A stretch of 64,000 nucleotides of DNA from Thalassobius sp965218685. Lineage in GTDB: Bacteria; Pseudomonadota; Alphaproteobacteria; Rhodobacterales; Rhodobacteraceae. The position numbers and the translations under genes are program-made. Of the stretch, positions 25,792 through 34,191 are shown piece by piece. A model generated the notes under the pieces. The model made no database searches. It was given only the letters and a program-made list of their open reading frames with translations, and had not been told where the DNA came from. Each line of letters starts with the position of its first letter. Within the stretch, counting starts at the first letter, position 1. The stretch covers positions 2,356,001-2,420,000 of the forward strand of contig NZ_OZ244657.1 of NCBI RefSeq assembly GCF_965218685.1, in the 5' to 3' direction.

Positions 25792-26061
25792 ATGACGGAT
25801 CAAAACACTACACGCGAGTCGGACAAGGCCTACTGGTCTGCCAACGTCCGTATTATTCTCGTCAGCCTGGTTATCTGGGCTGTCGTGTCGTTCGGCTTTG
25901 GTATTCTGCTGCGTCCGGCCCTGTCGGGCATCGCAGTCGGCGGTACCGATCTGGGCTTCTGGTTTGCGCAACAGGGCAGCATCCTTGTGTTCCTGGCGCT
26001 GATCTTTTTCTACGCCTGGCGCATGAACACGCTGGACAAAGAACACGGCGTTGAGGAGTAA
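25792..26061 (+). CDS. DUF4212 small symporter subunit
   Basis: An 89-residue membrane protein with two hydrophobic segments (about residues 22-42 and 58-76) and the typical AYWSANVRI start. DUF4212 proteins are encoded directly before SSS-family symporters of the VC_2705 type and are thought to be their small subunit. The ATG is preceded by a purine-rich GGAGGAAGAGGAGG ribosome site. The symporter gene follows after 5 bp. Confidence 0.92.
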   Translation: MTDQNTTRESDKAYWSANVRIILVSLVIWAVVSFGFGILLRPALSGIAVGGTDLGFWFAQQGSILVFLALIFFYAWRMNTLDKEHGVEE

Positions 26062-26066
26062 GTTCC

Positions 26067-27854
26067 ATGGATCAGTTTACAATTAACCTGCTGTTTGTTG
26101 GCGCGTCTTTTGCGCTGTACATCGGCATCGCGATCTGGGCCCGCGCGGGCTCGACGTCTGAATTCTATGCTGCTGGCCGGGGCGTTCACCCTGTCACCAA
26201 CGGTATGGCAACTGCAGCTGACTGGATGTCGGCAGCCTCGTTCATCTCGATGGCGGGTCTGATCGCGTTCACCGGCTATGACAACAGCTCGTTCCTGATG
26301 GGCTGGACCGGTGGCTACGTGCTGCTGGCACTGCTGCTTGCACCTTACCTGCGTAAGTTCGGCAAGTTCACCGTGTCCGAGTTCATCGGCGATCGCTTCT
26401 ACAGCCAAACCGCCCGTATCGTGGCCGTTATCTGTCTGATCGTTGCCTCGACCACCTATGTGATCGGTCAGATGACCGGTGTGGGCGTGGCCTTTGGCCG
26501 CTTCCTGGAAGTGGATAACACCACCGGCCTGTTGATCGGCGCCTGTGTTGTGTTCGCTTACGCTGTGTTTGGTGGCATGAAGGGTGTGACCTACACCCAG
26601 GTTGCTCAGTACTGTGTTCTGATCATGGCCTACACTATCCCGGCCATCTTCATCTCGCTGCAACTGACCGGCACTCCGATCCCTGCGCTGGGTCTGTTCG
26701 GCGAGCACGCCGCTTCGGGCGAGCCTCTGCTGGCCAAACTGGACGCAGTGGTTACTGAGCTGGGCTTCAACGAGTACACCGCACACCACGCCGACACCTT
26801 CAACATGGTGCTGTTCACCCTGTCGCTGATGATCGGTACTGCGGGTCTGCCTCACGTGATCATGCGCTTCTTTACTGTGCCTCGCGTTGCTGACGCACGT
26901 TGGTCGGCTGGCTGGACCCTGGTGTTCATTGCTCTGCTGTATCTGACGGCTCCGGCTGTGGGTGCCATGGCGCGTCTGAACATCACTGAAATGATGTGGC
27001 CGAACGGCGGCATCCAGGGCGGTGCTGTGACCACGCAACAGATCGAAACTGAAGAGCGTTATGCTTGGATGTCGACCTGGCAGAAAACCGGTCTGCTGGA
27101 CTGGGAAGACAAGAACGGCGACGGTGCCATCCAGTACTACAACGACAAGAATGCCGATCTTCAGGCAATCGCGTCCGAGAACGGCTGGAAAGGCAACGAG
27201 CTGACCAAGTTCAACCGTGACATCCTGGTTCTGGCCAACCCCGAAATCGCCAACCTGCCGGGTTGGGTGATCGGTCTGGTCGCCGCGGGTGGTCTGGCAG
27301 CTGCGCTGTCGACGGCTGCGGGCCTGCTGCTGGCAATCTCGTCTGCTGTGTCGCATGACCTTATCAAGGGCGCCATCAACCCGAGCATCTCGGAAAAAGG
27401 CGAACTGATGTCGGCGCGGGTTGCTATGGGTGTGGCTATCGCAGTTGCGACCTACCTTGGTCTGAACCCTCCGGGCTTCGCTGCTCAAACCGTGGCCTTG
27501 GCCTTCGGTCTGGCCGCTGCGTCGATCTTCCCGGCGCTGATGATGGGTATCTTCTCGACCAAGATCAACAACAAGGGTGCCGTCGCTGGCATGCTGGCTG
27601 GTCTGGTTGTGACCCTGGTCTACATCTTCCTGCACAAGGGCTGGTTCTTCATCCCGGGCACCAACAGCTTCAGCGATGCTGATCCGCTGCTGGGTACCGT
27701 GAAGTCCACCTCGTTCGGTGCTATCGGTGCTGTGGTCAACTTCGCAGTTGCCTATGTCGTCGCCGGCATGACCGAGGAAACCCCTGACGAGATCAAGGAA
27801 CTGGTCGAAAGCGTCCGCGTCCCCCGTGGCGCAGGTGCCGCCCAGGACCACTAA
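26067..27854 (+). CDS. Sodium/solute symporter, VC_2705/ActP-like
   Basis: A 595-residue integral membrane protein of the SSS family with about 13 hydrophobic helices. Family segments are AAGRGVHPVTNGMATAADWM and GLIAFTGYDNSSFLMGWTGG near the N-terminus, and AALSTAAGLLLAISSAVSHD in the middle. A soluble insert of about 90 residues (about 320-405) includes DKNGDGAIQYYNDKNAD, which resembles a calcium-binding EF-hand-like loop. The operon context (acs, DUF4212) supports uptake of acetate or another short monocarboxylate. A strong terminator follows. Confidence 0.93.
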   Translation: MDQFTINLLFVGASFALYIGIAIWARAGSTSEFYAAGRGVHPVTNGMATAADWMSAASFISMAGLIAFTGYDNSSFLMGWTGGYVLLALLLAPYLRKFGKFTVSEFIGDRFYSQTARIVAVICLIVASTTYVIGQMTGVGVAFGRFLEVDNTTGLLIGACVVFAYAVFGGMKGVTYTQVAQYCVLIMAYTIPAIFISLQLTGTPIPALGLFGEHAASGEPLLAKLDAVVTELGFNEYTAHHADTFNMVLFTLSLMIGTAGLPHVIMRFFTVPRVADARWSAGWTLVFIALLYLTAPAVGAMARLNITEMMWPNGGIQGGAVTTQQIETEERYAWMSTWQKTGLLDWEDKNGDGAIQYYNDKNADLQAIASENGWKGNELTKFNRDILVLANPEIANLPGWVIGLVAAGGLAAALSTAAGLLLAISSAVSHDLIKGAINPSISEKGELMSARVAMGVAIAVATYLGLNPPGFAAQTVALAFGLAAASIFPALMMGIFSTKINNKGAVAGMLAGLVVTLVYIFLHKGWFFIPGTNSFSDADPLLGTVKSTSFGAIGAVVNFAVAYVVAGMTEETPDEIKELVESVRVPRGAGAAQDH

Positions 27855-27903
27855 GATCCCCTGGCAGGGGCATCGAACTCCCGTTATGTCCCTGCCAACT
27901 TCC

Positions 27904-27942
27904 AATCCCGCCCATTCCAAGCATGGGCGGGATTACTTTTTC
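27904..27942 (+). terminator. Intrinsic terminator after the symporter gene
   Basis: AATCCCGCCCAT and ATGGGCGGGATT form a perfect 12-bp stem around a 7-base loop, followed by ACTTTTT. It lies 50 bp after the symporter stop. A weaker TGGCAGGG/CCCTGCCA repeat precedes it. Confidence 0.9.
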
Positions 27943-28045
27943 CGAACAATTGCTTGCAAAGATCCCCGTTTCTGAGATGGATCATGTTGCAGCGCCTTCT
28001 GACAGGCTATCGTCTGCGCGATTTCAGAGCCTTGTGGAGCCATAA

Positions 28046-29869
28046 ATGCCCTCTCGATTGCCAGATTTTTATCGTTTTCTGACCTCGGTCCACCCCTATG
28101 ACGTGCTGCCCCCCGACGAGCTGGAGGTGCTGGCCAACAAGTTTCAGGTGCTGCAGTTGTCGGCAGGGGACATCGTCTATGCCCATGGCGAGGATTTGCC
28201 GGGTCTTTACCTGATCCATTGGGGGCAGGTCGAAGTGCGCGACGAAAACGACGTTCCTGTGTCCCTGCTGGGGATGCGTAACTCGTTTGGCGAGCGGGGC
28301 CTGCTGCGCGATGGTCGCGCCGTCACCAGCGCCAAGGCGGTCGAGGATTGCACTTTGCTGCTGCTTCCCGCCCATGACTTCGCAGCACTGCTTGAAACCA
28401 ACGAGCAGGCTCGTCGCTTCTTTGATCGTTCGCGCAGCCAAAAACCCAAGGACAATGATCTGGCCACCAGCCGGGTGGACACGCTGATGGCGCGCGCGCC
28501 TCAGACCTGCGATCCGGATACGGACGTGCAGACTGCTGCCGTCATGATGCGCGATTTCGGCATCTCGTCCTTGTGTATCATTGATCAGGAAAAACTGGCC
28601 GGCATTCTGACCGTGCGCGATCTGTCCAACAAGGCTTTGGCCGGGGCGCTGCCCTTGGACACGCCTATCAGCCGGATCATGACCCGCGATCCGATTACCC
28701 TGTCCCCCAGCGCCATCGGATCGGACGTTCTGCACGCGATGATGGAGCGCAAGATCGGCCACATCCCGATCTGCGAAAGCGGTAAGCTTGTGGGCATCGT
28801 CACCCAAACCGACCTGACCCGGTTCCAGGCCGTATCCTCGGCCGAACTGGTGTCCGAGATCGCCCATGCCGCCACCGCAAGCGAGATGGCCAAGGTGACC
28901 GCGCGCATTCCGCAGCTGCTGGTCCAACTGGTCGCTGGCGGCAACCGTCACGAGGTCGTCACCCGCCTGATCACCGATATCGCCGATACCGCTACCCGCC
29001 GCCTGCTGGCCCTGGCCGAGGAAAAACTGGGCCCACCACCGGTCCCCTATCTGTGGCTTGCTTGCGGCAGCCAAGGACGGCAAGAGCAGACAGGGGTCAG
29101 CGATCAGGACAACTGCCTGTTCCTGGATGACGCCGTGACCGACGCCCAAATGCCCTATTTCGAACAGCTGGCGAAATTCGTCTGCGATGGTCTGGATGAA
29201 TGTGGCTATGTGTATTGTCCCGGCGACATGATGGCGACCAACCCGCAATGGTGTCAGCCCCTGCGTGTGTGGAGGGAATATTTCCGCAGCTGGATCCAAA
29301 AGCCCGATCCGATGGCGCAGATGCTGGCCTCGGTCATGTTTGATCTTCGCCCCATCGGTGGCTCCACCGGCCTGTTTCAGGATCTGCAAGAGGACACGCT
29401 AAGAGCGGCCGAGGCGAACTCGATCTTCGTGGCGCATATGATCGGCAATTCGCTGAAGCACCACCCGCCGCTGGGGCTTTTGCGTGGTTTTGCGACTATC
29501 CGCTCGGGCGAGCATAAGAATACTCTGGACATGAAGCACAACGGCGTCGTGCCGATCGTCGATCTTGGCCGCATTTACGCGCTGCAAGGCCAACTGACGG
29601 CCGTGAACACCCGCGCCCGACTTGAGGAAGCCGGCGCCAAAGGGGTGCTTAGCCCGTCGGGTGCGCGCGATCTGCTGGACGCTTATGATCTGATCGCCGA
29701 AACCCGCCTGTTGCACCAGTCGCGTCAGATCAAACGGGGTGACGCCCCCGATAACTATATGGAATTGGCCGAATTGTCTGATTTTGAACGCAGCCACTTG
29801 CGCAATGCATTCGTGGTCGTCAAAAGCTTGCAATCTGCGGTCGGACACGGAAAAGGGGCCGTGGGCTAA
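28046..29869 (+). CDS. cNMP-binding, CBS-pair, DUF294 nucleotidyltransferase-like protein
   Basis: A 607-residue cytoplasmic protein with several domains in order. A cyclic-nucleotide-binding fold covers about 10-115 (GLYLIHWGQVEV, NSFGERGLLRDGRAV). Two CBS domains cover about 145-260 (TLMARAPQTCDPDTDVQTAA; ISRIMTRDPITLSPSA). A DUF294 domain of the GlnD-like nucleotidyltransferase type contains GSQGRQEQTGVSDQDN near 340, and a DUF294 C-terminal helical region follows. CBS pairs usually bind adenosyl nucleotides, so this looks like an energy or second-messenger sensor with a transferase output. Proteins of this type are found next to VC_2705/ActP transporters. The reaction and target are unknown. 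Confidence 0.9.
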   Translation: MPSRLPDFYRFLTSVHPYDVLPPDELEVLANKFQVLQLSAGDIVYAHGEDLPGLYLIHWGQVEVRDENDVPVSLLGMRNSFGERGLLRDGRAVTSAKAVEDCTLLLLPAHDFAALLETNEQARRFFDRSRSQKPKDNDLATSRVDTLMARAPQTCDPDTDVQTAAVMMRDFGISSLCIIDQEKLAGILTVRDLSNKALAGALPLDTPISRIMTRDPITLSPSAIGSDVLHAMMERKIGHIPICESGKLVGIVTQTDLTRFQAVSSAELVSEIAHAATASEMAKVTARIPQLLVQLVAGGNRHEVVTRLITDIADTATRRLLALAEEKLGPPPVPYLWLACGSQGRQEQTGVSDQDNCLFLDDAVTDAQMPYFEQLAKFVCDGLDECGYVYCPGDMMATNPQWCQPLRVWREYFRSWIQKPDPMAQMLASVMFDLRPIGGSTGLFQDLQEDTLRAAEANSIFVAHMIGNSLKHHPPLGLLRGFATIRSGEHKNTLDMKHNGVVPIVDLGRIYALQGQLTAVNTRARLEEAGAKGVLSPSGARDLLDAYDLIAETRLLHQSRQIKRGDAPDNYMELAELSDFERSHLRNAFVVVKSLQSAVGHGKGAVG

Positions 29870-29898
29870 GACCCAACGCGCCAAGGAGGAGAGGCCGC

Positions 29899-30420
29899 AT
29901 GTTTCTGGAATTGATCGCAACCTTCATCGCAGGGATTGCCGCCGCAGGGGTACTGATGCTGGTGAACCGCGCCTTAGGTGGGCGCCTGCCACGCTGGTTG
30001 ATCCCGGTCGCGGCTGGGGCAGCGATGCTGCTGTCGACGATCAGTAGCGAATACAGCTGGTACAGCCGGACGGCGGGCCCTCTTCCCGAAGGGATCGAGG
30101 TGGCCGAAACCATCGAAAGCAAGGCGATGTACCGTCCCTGGACCTATGCCAAACCCTATATCGAGCGGTTCGTGGCCGTCGATGTGGGCACAGCGCGACG
30201 CAACCCTGATCAGCCGGGCAAAGTTCTGGTGGACCTGCTGTTCTTTGGCCGCTGGCAACCTCTGCAAACGCTGGCGGTGATGTTCGATTGTACGAACAAC
30301 ATGCAGACGCTGGTTCCCGAGGAAGTGAACTTTGATGAAAACGGCGCTCTGATCGGGGCCAAGTGGGGACCGATTCCGGCGGACGAGCCGACCTTCAAGC
30401 TGGCTTGCGGAGGTGCGTGA
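29899..30420 (+). CDS. Conserved small membrane protein of unknown function
   Basis: 173 residues with two N-terminal hydrophobic segments (about 3-22 and 35-52) and a soluble part of about 115 residues, probably periplasmic or at the membrane face. I do not recognise a family. The stop overlaps the start of the exonuclease gene as TGATG, so the two are translationally coupled, and a GGAG ribosome site precedes its own ATG. It lies between the DUF294 sensor and the membrane exonuclease, so a structural or accessory role for them is likely but unproven. Confidence 0.8.
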   Translation: MFLELIATFIAGIAAAGVLMLVNRALGGRLPRWLIPVAAGAAMLLSTISSEYSWYSRTAGPLPEGIEVAETIESKAMYRPWTYAKPYIERFVAVDVGTARRNPDQPGKVLVDLLFFGRWQPLQTLAVMFDCTNNMQTLVPEEVNFDENGALIGAKWGPIPADEPTFKLACGGA

Positions 30421-31832
30421 TGCTGACCAATCTAAGCCTGCGGATACGGATATTTCTGTTCTTCGTTCTGCTGGGGGTGGGCGGTCTGGCTGTTGTGCTG
30501 GGCGCTCTTTTTGTCGGGTATAACAAGGCGTTGACCGGGGATGCGACCTCGGGGTTCACCTTGGCGGCGATTATTTCAGGATTTGGGTTGCTGGGCCTGT
30601 GCGCAGGCGTATGGTTGCTGTTTGACGAAAACGTCGCCAAACCGATCGAGCGTCTGGCCGCAGGGCTGCGCGCGCAGGCACATGCAGGTGTGGGAACCGG
30701 TTTGACGGACGATGCCGCCAAATACCTGGGTGATCTTGCCCCCGCTGCGCAAGCCATGTCCAAGCAGTTGTCGGAAACCGCCGTCAATACCGCAAGCCTG
30801 GTCGCTGCTGAAACCCAACGACTGGCGACCGAGCGGGACCGCCTGACGGCCCTGCTGACCGAAATCCCCGTGGCCACGGTTCTGGTTAATCCCAACCACC
30901 AGATCGTACTGTATGATGGGCAAGCAGCGGCCGTTCTGGCCCAGATTCACACACCGCGTCTGAACAGCCCGATTTTTGATTATTTTGATCAGTCCGCCAT
31001 TGAAACGGCCTGGAAGAAGATGACCAAAGAGGGGATGGAGGTGGCCTTTAGCGCTGACGGCGTGGGCAGTGACGAGTATTTTGATCTGCGTATGAAGCCT
31101 CTGGATCAGGGCGCGGGTTATTTGCTGGTGATCGACGCGCTTGAGGCACATATCACCCCCGAAGCAGCGCGACCGCTGATTTATGACTTTGATTTGCTGG
31201 AACAAAATGCGGGCACCAGCGCGGATGAAACCTGCTTGTCTGATCTGACTTACGTGGTGTTCGATACCGAAACGACCGGGCTTTTGCCCCATAAGGACGA
31301 GATCGTTCAGATCGGTGCCGTGCGCGTGGTGCGCGGAAAAATCGTCCCGGCCGAGCAGATCGACACGCTGGTCAATCCGCAGATGCCGATCCCTGCGGCC
31401 TCGACCCAGGTGCATGGGGTCAGCGATGCGATGGTCGCGGATGCGCCGTTGATCGACACGGCGGCGGTTGAGTTTCACCGCTTCGCCCGCGGCTCGGTCA
31501 TCGTGGCGCATAACGCTCCATTCGACATGGCTTTTATGCATCGTCACGGCAAGCGGCTGGGGCTGGAATGGGATCACCCGGTGCTGGACACGGTTCTGGT
31601 GTCTGCTGTGCTGTTTGGGGCCAGCCAGACGCATACCTTGGATGCCTTGTGTGACCGTCTGGGCGTGACCATCCCCGAGGCGTTGCGCCACACGGCGATG
31701 GGTGACGCCTATGCCACCGCCGAGGTGCTTTGCAAGATGCTTCCCATGATGGAGGCGCGCGGTATCCGTACCTTCGGGGACATGCTGACCGAGACCCGCA
31801 AGCATGGCCGCCTGCTGGAAGATCTGAACTGA
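30420..31832 (+). CDS. Membrane-anchored DEDDh 3'-5' exonuclease with sensor-like N-terminus
   Basis: 470 residues. Two N-terminal membrane helices (about 10-30 and 45-65) lead into a HAMP-like stretch (NVAKPIERLAAGL), a coiled region and a PAS-like segment (TALLTEIPVATVLVNPNHQI). The C-terminal domain is an epsilon/DnaQ-type exonuclease with all five DEDDh residues: VFDTETTG, HNAPFDMAF, LDTV, and H and D in RHTAMGDAYATAEV. The N-terminal half is laid out like a histidine kinase whose catalytic part has been replaced by a nuclease. The ATG at 30420 overlaps the upstream stop and follows a GGAGG site. It is clearly a 3'-5' exonuclease fold; the substrate could be DNA, RNA or a dinucleotide messenger. 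Confidence 0.9.
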   Translation: MLTNLSLRIRIFLFFVLLGVGGLAVVLGALFVGYNKALTGDATSGFTLAAIISGFGLLGLCAGVWLLFDENVAKPIERLAAGLRAQAHAGVGTGLTDDAAKYLGDLAPAAQAMSKQLSETAVNTASLVAAETQRLATERDRLTALLTEIPVATVLVNPNHQIVLYDGQAAAVLAQIHTPRLNSPIFDYFDQSAIETAWKKMTKEGMEVAFSADGVGSDEYFDLRMKPLDQGAGYLLVIDALEAHITPEAARPLIYDFDLLEQNAGTSADETCLSDLTYVVFDTETTGLLPHKDEIVQIGAVRVVRGKIVPAEQIDTLVNPQMPIPAASTQVHGVSDAMVADAPLIDTAAVEFHRFARGSVIVAHNAPFDMAFMHRHGKRLGLEWDHPVLDTVLVSAVLFGASQTHTLDALCDRLGVTIPEALRHTAMGDAYATAEVLCKMLPMMEARGIRTFGDMLTETRKHGRLLEDLN

Positions 31833-31938
31833 TTTCGCTTCAGAGTATGGGATTTCCTTAGGTTTTCCTTGGGCTTGCGCCATTTGCGCCGCAATCTGTC
31901 TGCAGACTGGACGGTGAGTTGCACCGCCGGAGGCCCCC

Positions 31939-32139
31939 ATGCCCGCCAAAGACATGCCGCATCATCTGCGGGTCAGCCTGGAAAAACACGCGCGCCTGTT
32001 CGAGCTGCTGCGCCAGCAGAACCTGACGGCTTCCAGCCGTGTGGGGCGCAAAACCCGTGCGCTGGACGATCCGGCCGAAGCGTCGCTTTTGGCGGCGGCC
32101 AATGCGTCCTTTTCCAAGCCGATTGGCGGGTATCTTTAA
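31939..32139 (+). CDS. Small hypothetical protein
   Basis: A 66-residue soluble, basic, Ala-rich protein with no recognisable domain. A GGAGG ribosome site lies 5 bp before the ATG, and the gene fills the space up to rlmE, overlapping its convergent 3' end by 4 bp. That spacing and the good start signal support a real gene. It stands about 100 bp after the exonuclease gene. Confidence 0.6.
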   Translation: MPAKDMPHHLRVSLEKHARLFELLRQQNLTASSRVGRKTRALDDPAEASLLAAANASFSKPIGGYL

Positions 32140-32852
32140 CCCCGGAACCCCATCGCGACCACGAATTTTTCGGAACTGTCCGAGCGTGACGCAGGCGGTT
32201 TCATGTTCACCACCTTGGTGAATTTCTGCTTCAGCAGCTTTTGCAGATCACCCTCGGCGCCGCCAGCAAGCACCTTGGCAACGAAGGTGCCGCCCTCTTC
32301 AAGCACATCAAACGCGAAATAGGCTGCGGCCTCGCACAGGGCGATGATGCGCAGGTGGTCGGTCTGTTTATGCCCAGAACTGGAGGCCGCCATGTCCGAA
32401 ATCACCACGTCAGCCTTACCGTCCAGCCACTCCTTGACCTGCTGATCGGCGTCATCGGCCATGAAATCCAGCTGGTGGGTTTCGGCACCCGCGATGGGTT
32501 CGACTTCCTGCAGGTCGACACCCAGAACAGTGCCGATTTTCTTGCCGGACTTCTCGCCCAGTGCGTTGACGCGTTTTACCGCGACCTGGCACCAGCCTCC
32601 GGGCGCACAGCCCAAATCCACGACACGAGCGCCGGGCACAAGAAAGCGAAACTTGTCATCCAGCTCCAGAATCTTGAAGGCCGCGCGACCGCGATAACCC
32701 TCGGTCTTGGCGCGTTTGACATAGGGATCGTTCAGCTGACGCTGCAACCACCGGGTCGAGCTAAGGCTGCGCCCACGGGCGGTCTTTACCTTGACCTTCA
32801 GATCGCGCTGTCCGCGCCCGGATGTATTCTTGGTCACCTGTTTCGTCTCCAT
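32136..32852 (-). CDS. rlmE: 23S rRNA (uridine-2'-O)-methyltransferase RlmE
   Basis: A 238-residue FtsJ/RrmJ-type methyltransferase. The SAM motif is VVDLGCAPGGWCQVA. The K-D-K-E tetrad is visible in GRAAFKILELD, DVVISDMA, FVAKVLAGG and SSEKFVVAMGF. It methylates U2552 of 23S rRNA during 50S assembly. A basic N-terminal extension of about 45 residues (SGRGQRDLKVKVKTARGRS) precedes the core and is common in alphaproteobacteria. Confidence 0.95.
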   Translation of the reverse strand: METKQVTKNTSGRGQRDLKVKVKTARGRSLSSTRWLQRQLNDPYVKRAKTEGYRGRAAFKILELDDKFRFLVPGARVVDLGCAPGGWCQVAVKRVNALGEKSGKKIGTVLGVDLQEVEPIAGAETHQLDFMADDADQQVKEWLDGKADVVISDMAASSSGHKQTDHLRIIALCEAAAYFAFDVLEEGGTFVAKVLAGGAEGDLQKLLKQKFTKVVNMKPPASRSDSSEKFVVAMGFRG

Positions 32853-32898
32853 TCGTCATCCCGACGCATACCTGCCAGTGCGACAGGGGGCAAGGGGG

Positions 32899-34116
32899 CT
32901 AGCTGGCGGTGGCCAGCAGCGGTGCGCTGGGGCCGTTCATCCGGCGATAAAAGGTGCTGATGATCAAAAGGTTCACTACGCCCGCCGCAGCGGCGATCAG
33001 ATAGGTCGCGGTATAAGCTCCGGTCAGATCGAAAAGTACGCCGCCAAACGTGCCCCCGATTGCATGGCCGAACCAGCCGAACAGGGTGATGGTGCCCGTG
33101 GCGCCGGCCCGATGCTCGGCCCGTGTCAGCATCCGAACACTGACCAAAATACCTGTCATCACGCCCGCATAGCCAAAGCCATAGATCACCGCGTATAGGT
33201 AAATCGTTGGTAATGTATCCACGATCAGGAACCCGGCCACCATAACAGTCATCCATGCCGTCGCGGTCATGTAAGCGCGGAGGCTACCGATGATGTCGGC
33301 CAGTTTGCCAAAGGCGATCCGTCCAAGGATGCCAGCCATCAGCATCACGAAAATCACGCTGCTGGCGCGTTCCGGGGCCAGGCCCTTGTCCTGCAGCAGC
33401 GGAACAAGATGCATCAGCGGCACCGACATGCAGGTGCAGCACAGAACCACGGCGGGGCTCATCCATGCGATCAGGGTTTTGACGGGCGGCAGGTCTTGCT
33501 CGTCCATCGCAGTTTGGGCGGCGGCTGTCGCGGTCTGGGCTGGGGCAGGGCGTAACAACAGCGCCAGTGGGACCAGCACCACCAGCATGATGATCCCGGT
33601 GGCCATGAATGCGCCGCTTAGCCCGAAACCGCTGATCAGAAAGGTCGAGCCAAACGGCACGCCGCCCTGTCCCAGGGCCTGACCGGCCGAAGCGATGCCG
33701 ATGGCCAGGCCAGCGCCCAGCCGGAACCATCCGCCTACGGCGGCCATCACCGGCGCGAAAATCGCTCCGGCGCCAAAGAAGCCGCCAAATACGAATAGGG
33801 CATAGAACTGCCAGGGCTCGTGCATGAATGAGGCCAGAATATAGGTCAGCCCCAGCATCACCGCGCCAAACAGCACAACCGGGCGCACGCCGCGTTTGTC
33901 GGCCACGCGGCCCATCACCATACCGCCAAAAGCCAGCCCGATGATGCCTGAGAAATTTATCAGCGATACCGTACCCCTTTGCCAGCCAAAGGCCTCTTGC
34001 ATAGGTACGACAAAAGCGGTGATGCCATTCACGATGGCCCCCATCGACACGGCCAGTATCAAGGCCGAAGCAATGACCACCACCCACCGATAAGCCGGTT
34101 GGTTCAAATCTGTCAT
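32899..34116 (-). CDS. MFS transporter (monocarboxylate/OFA-like)
   Basis: A 405-residue transporter with about 12 hydrophobic helices. It starts MTDLNQPAYRWVVV and has the loop motif GRVADKRGVRPVVLFGA between helices 2 and 3, and the corresponding GKLADIIG motif in the second half. The closest style is the OFA/monocarboxylate group of the major facilitator superfamily; the substrate is unknown. The ATG at 34116 is chosen because it begins the family N-terminus; the longer in-frame start adds an unlikely leader. It sits between ppx and rlmE, which are often adjacent, so it looks like an insertion into that pair. Confidence 0.87.
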   Translation of the reverse strand: MTDLNQPAYRWVVVIASALILAVSMGAIVNGITAFVVPMQEAFGWQRGTVSLINFSGIIGLAFGGMVMGRVADKRGVRPVVLFGAVMLGLTYILASFMHEPWQFYALFVFGGFFGAGAIFAPVMAAVGGWFRLGAGLAIGIASAGQALGQGGVPFGSTFLISGFGLSGAFMATGIIMLVVLVPLALLLRPAPAQTATAAAQTAMDEQDLPPVKTLIAWMSPAVVLCCTCMSVPLMHLVPLLQDKGLAPERASSVIFVMLMAGILGRIAFGKLADIIGSLRAYMTATAWMTVMVAGFLIVDTLPTIYLYAVIYGFGYAGVMTGILVSVRMLTRAEHRAGATGTITLFGWFGHAIGGTFGGVLFDLTGAYTATYLIAAAAGVVNLLIISTFYRRMNGPSAPLLATAS

Positions 34117-34191
34117 GATGTATCCCCCTGACAATCCCGAACATGGTATCAGAGGTAGCGCGAACCGCAAAATTCGCTTTGCGCAGATCAA

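Noticed and set aside
26010..27920. 636-codon open frame antisense to the symporter gene
   Set aside because: Low-complexity His/Gln/Arg-rich translation typical of a GC-rich antisense frame; the symporter explains the region.
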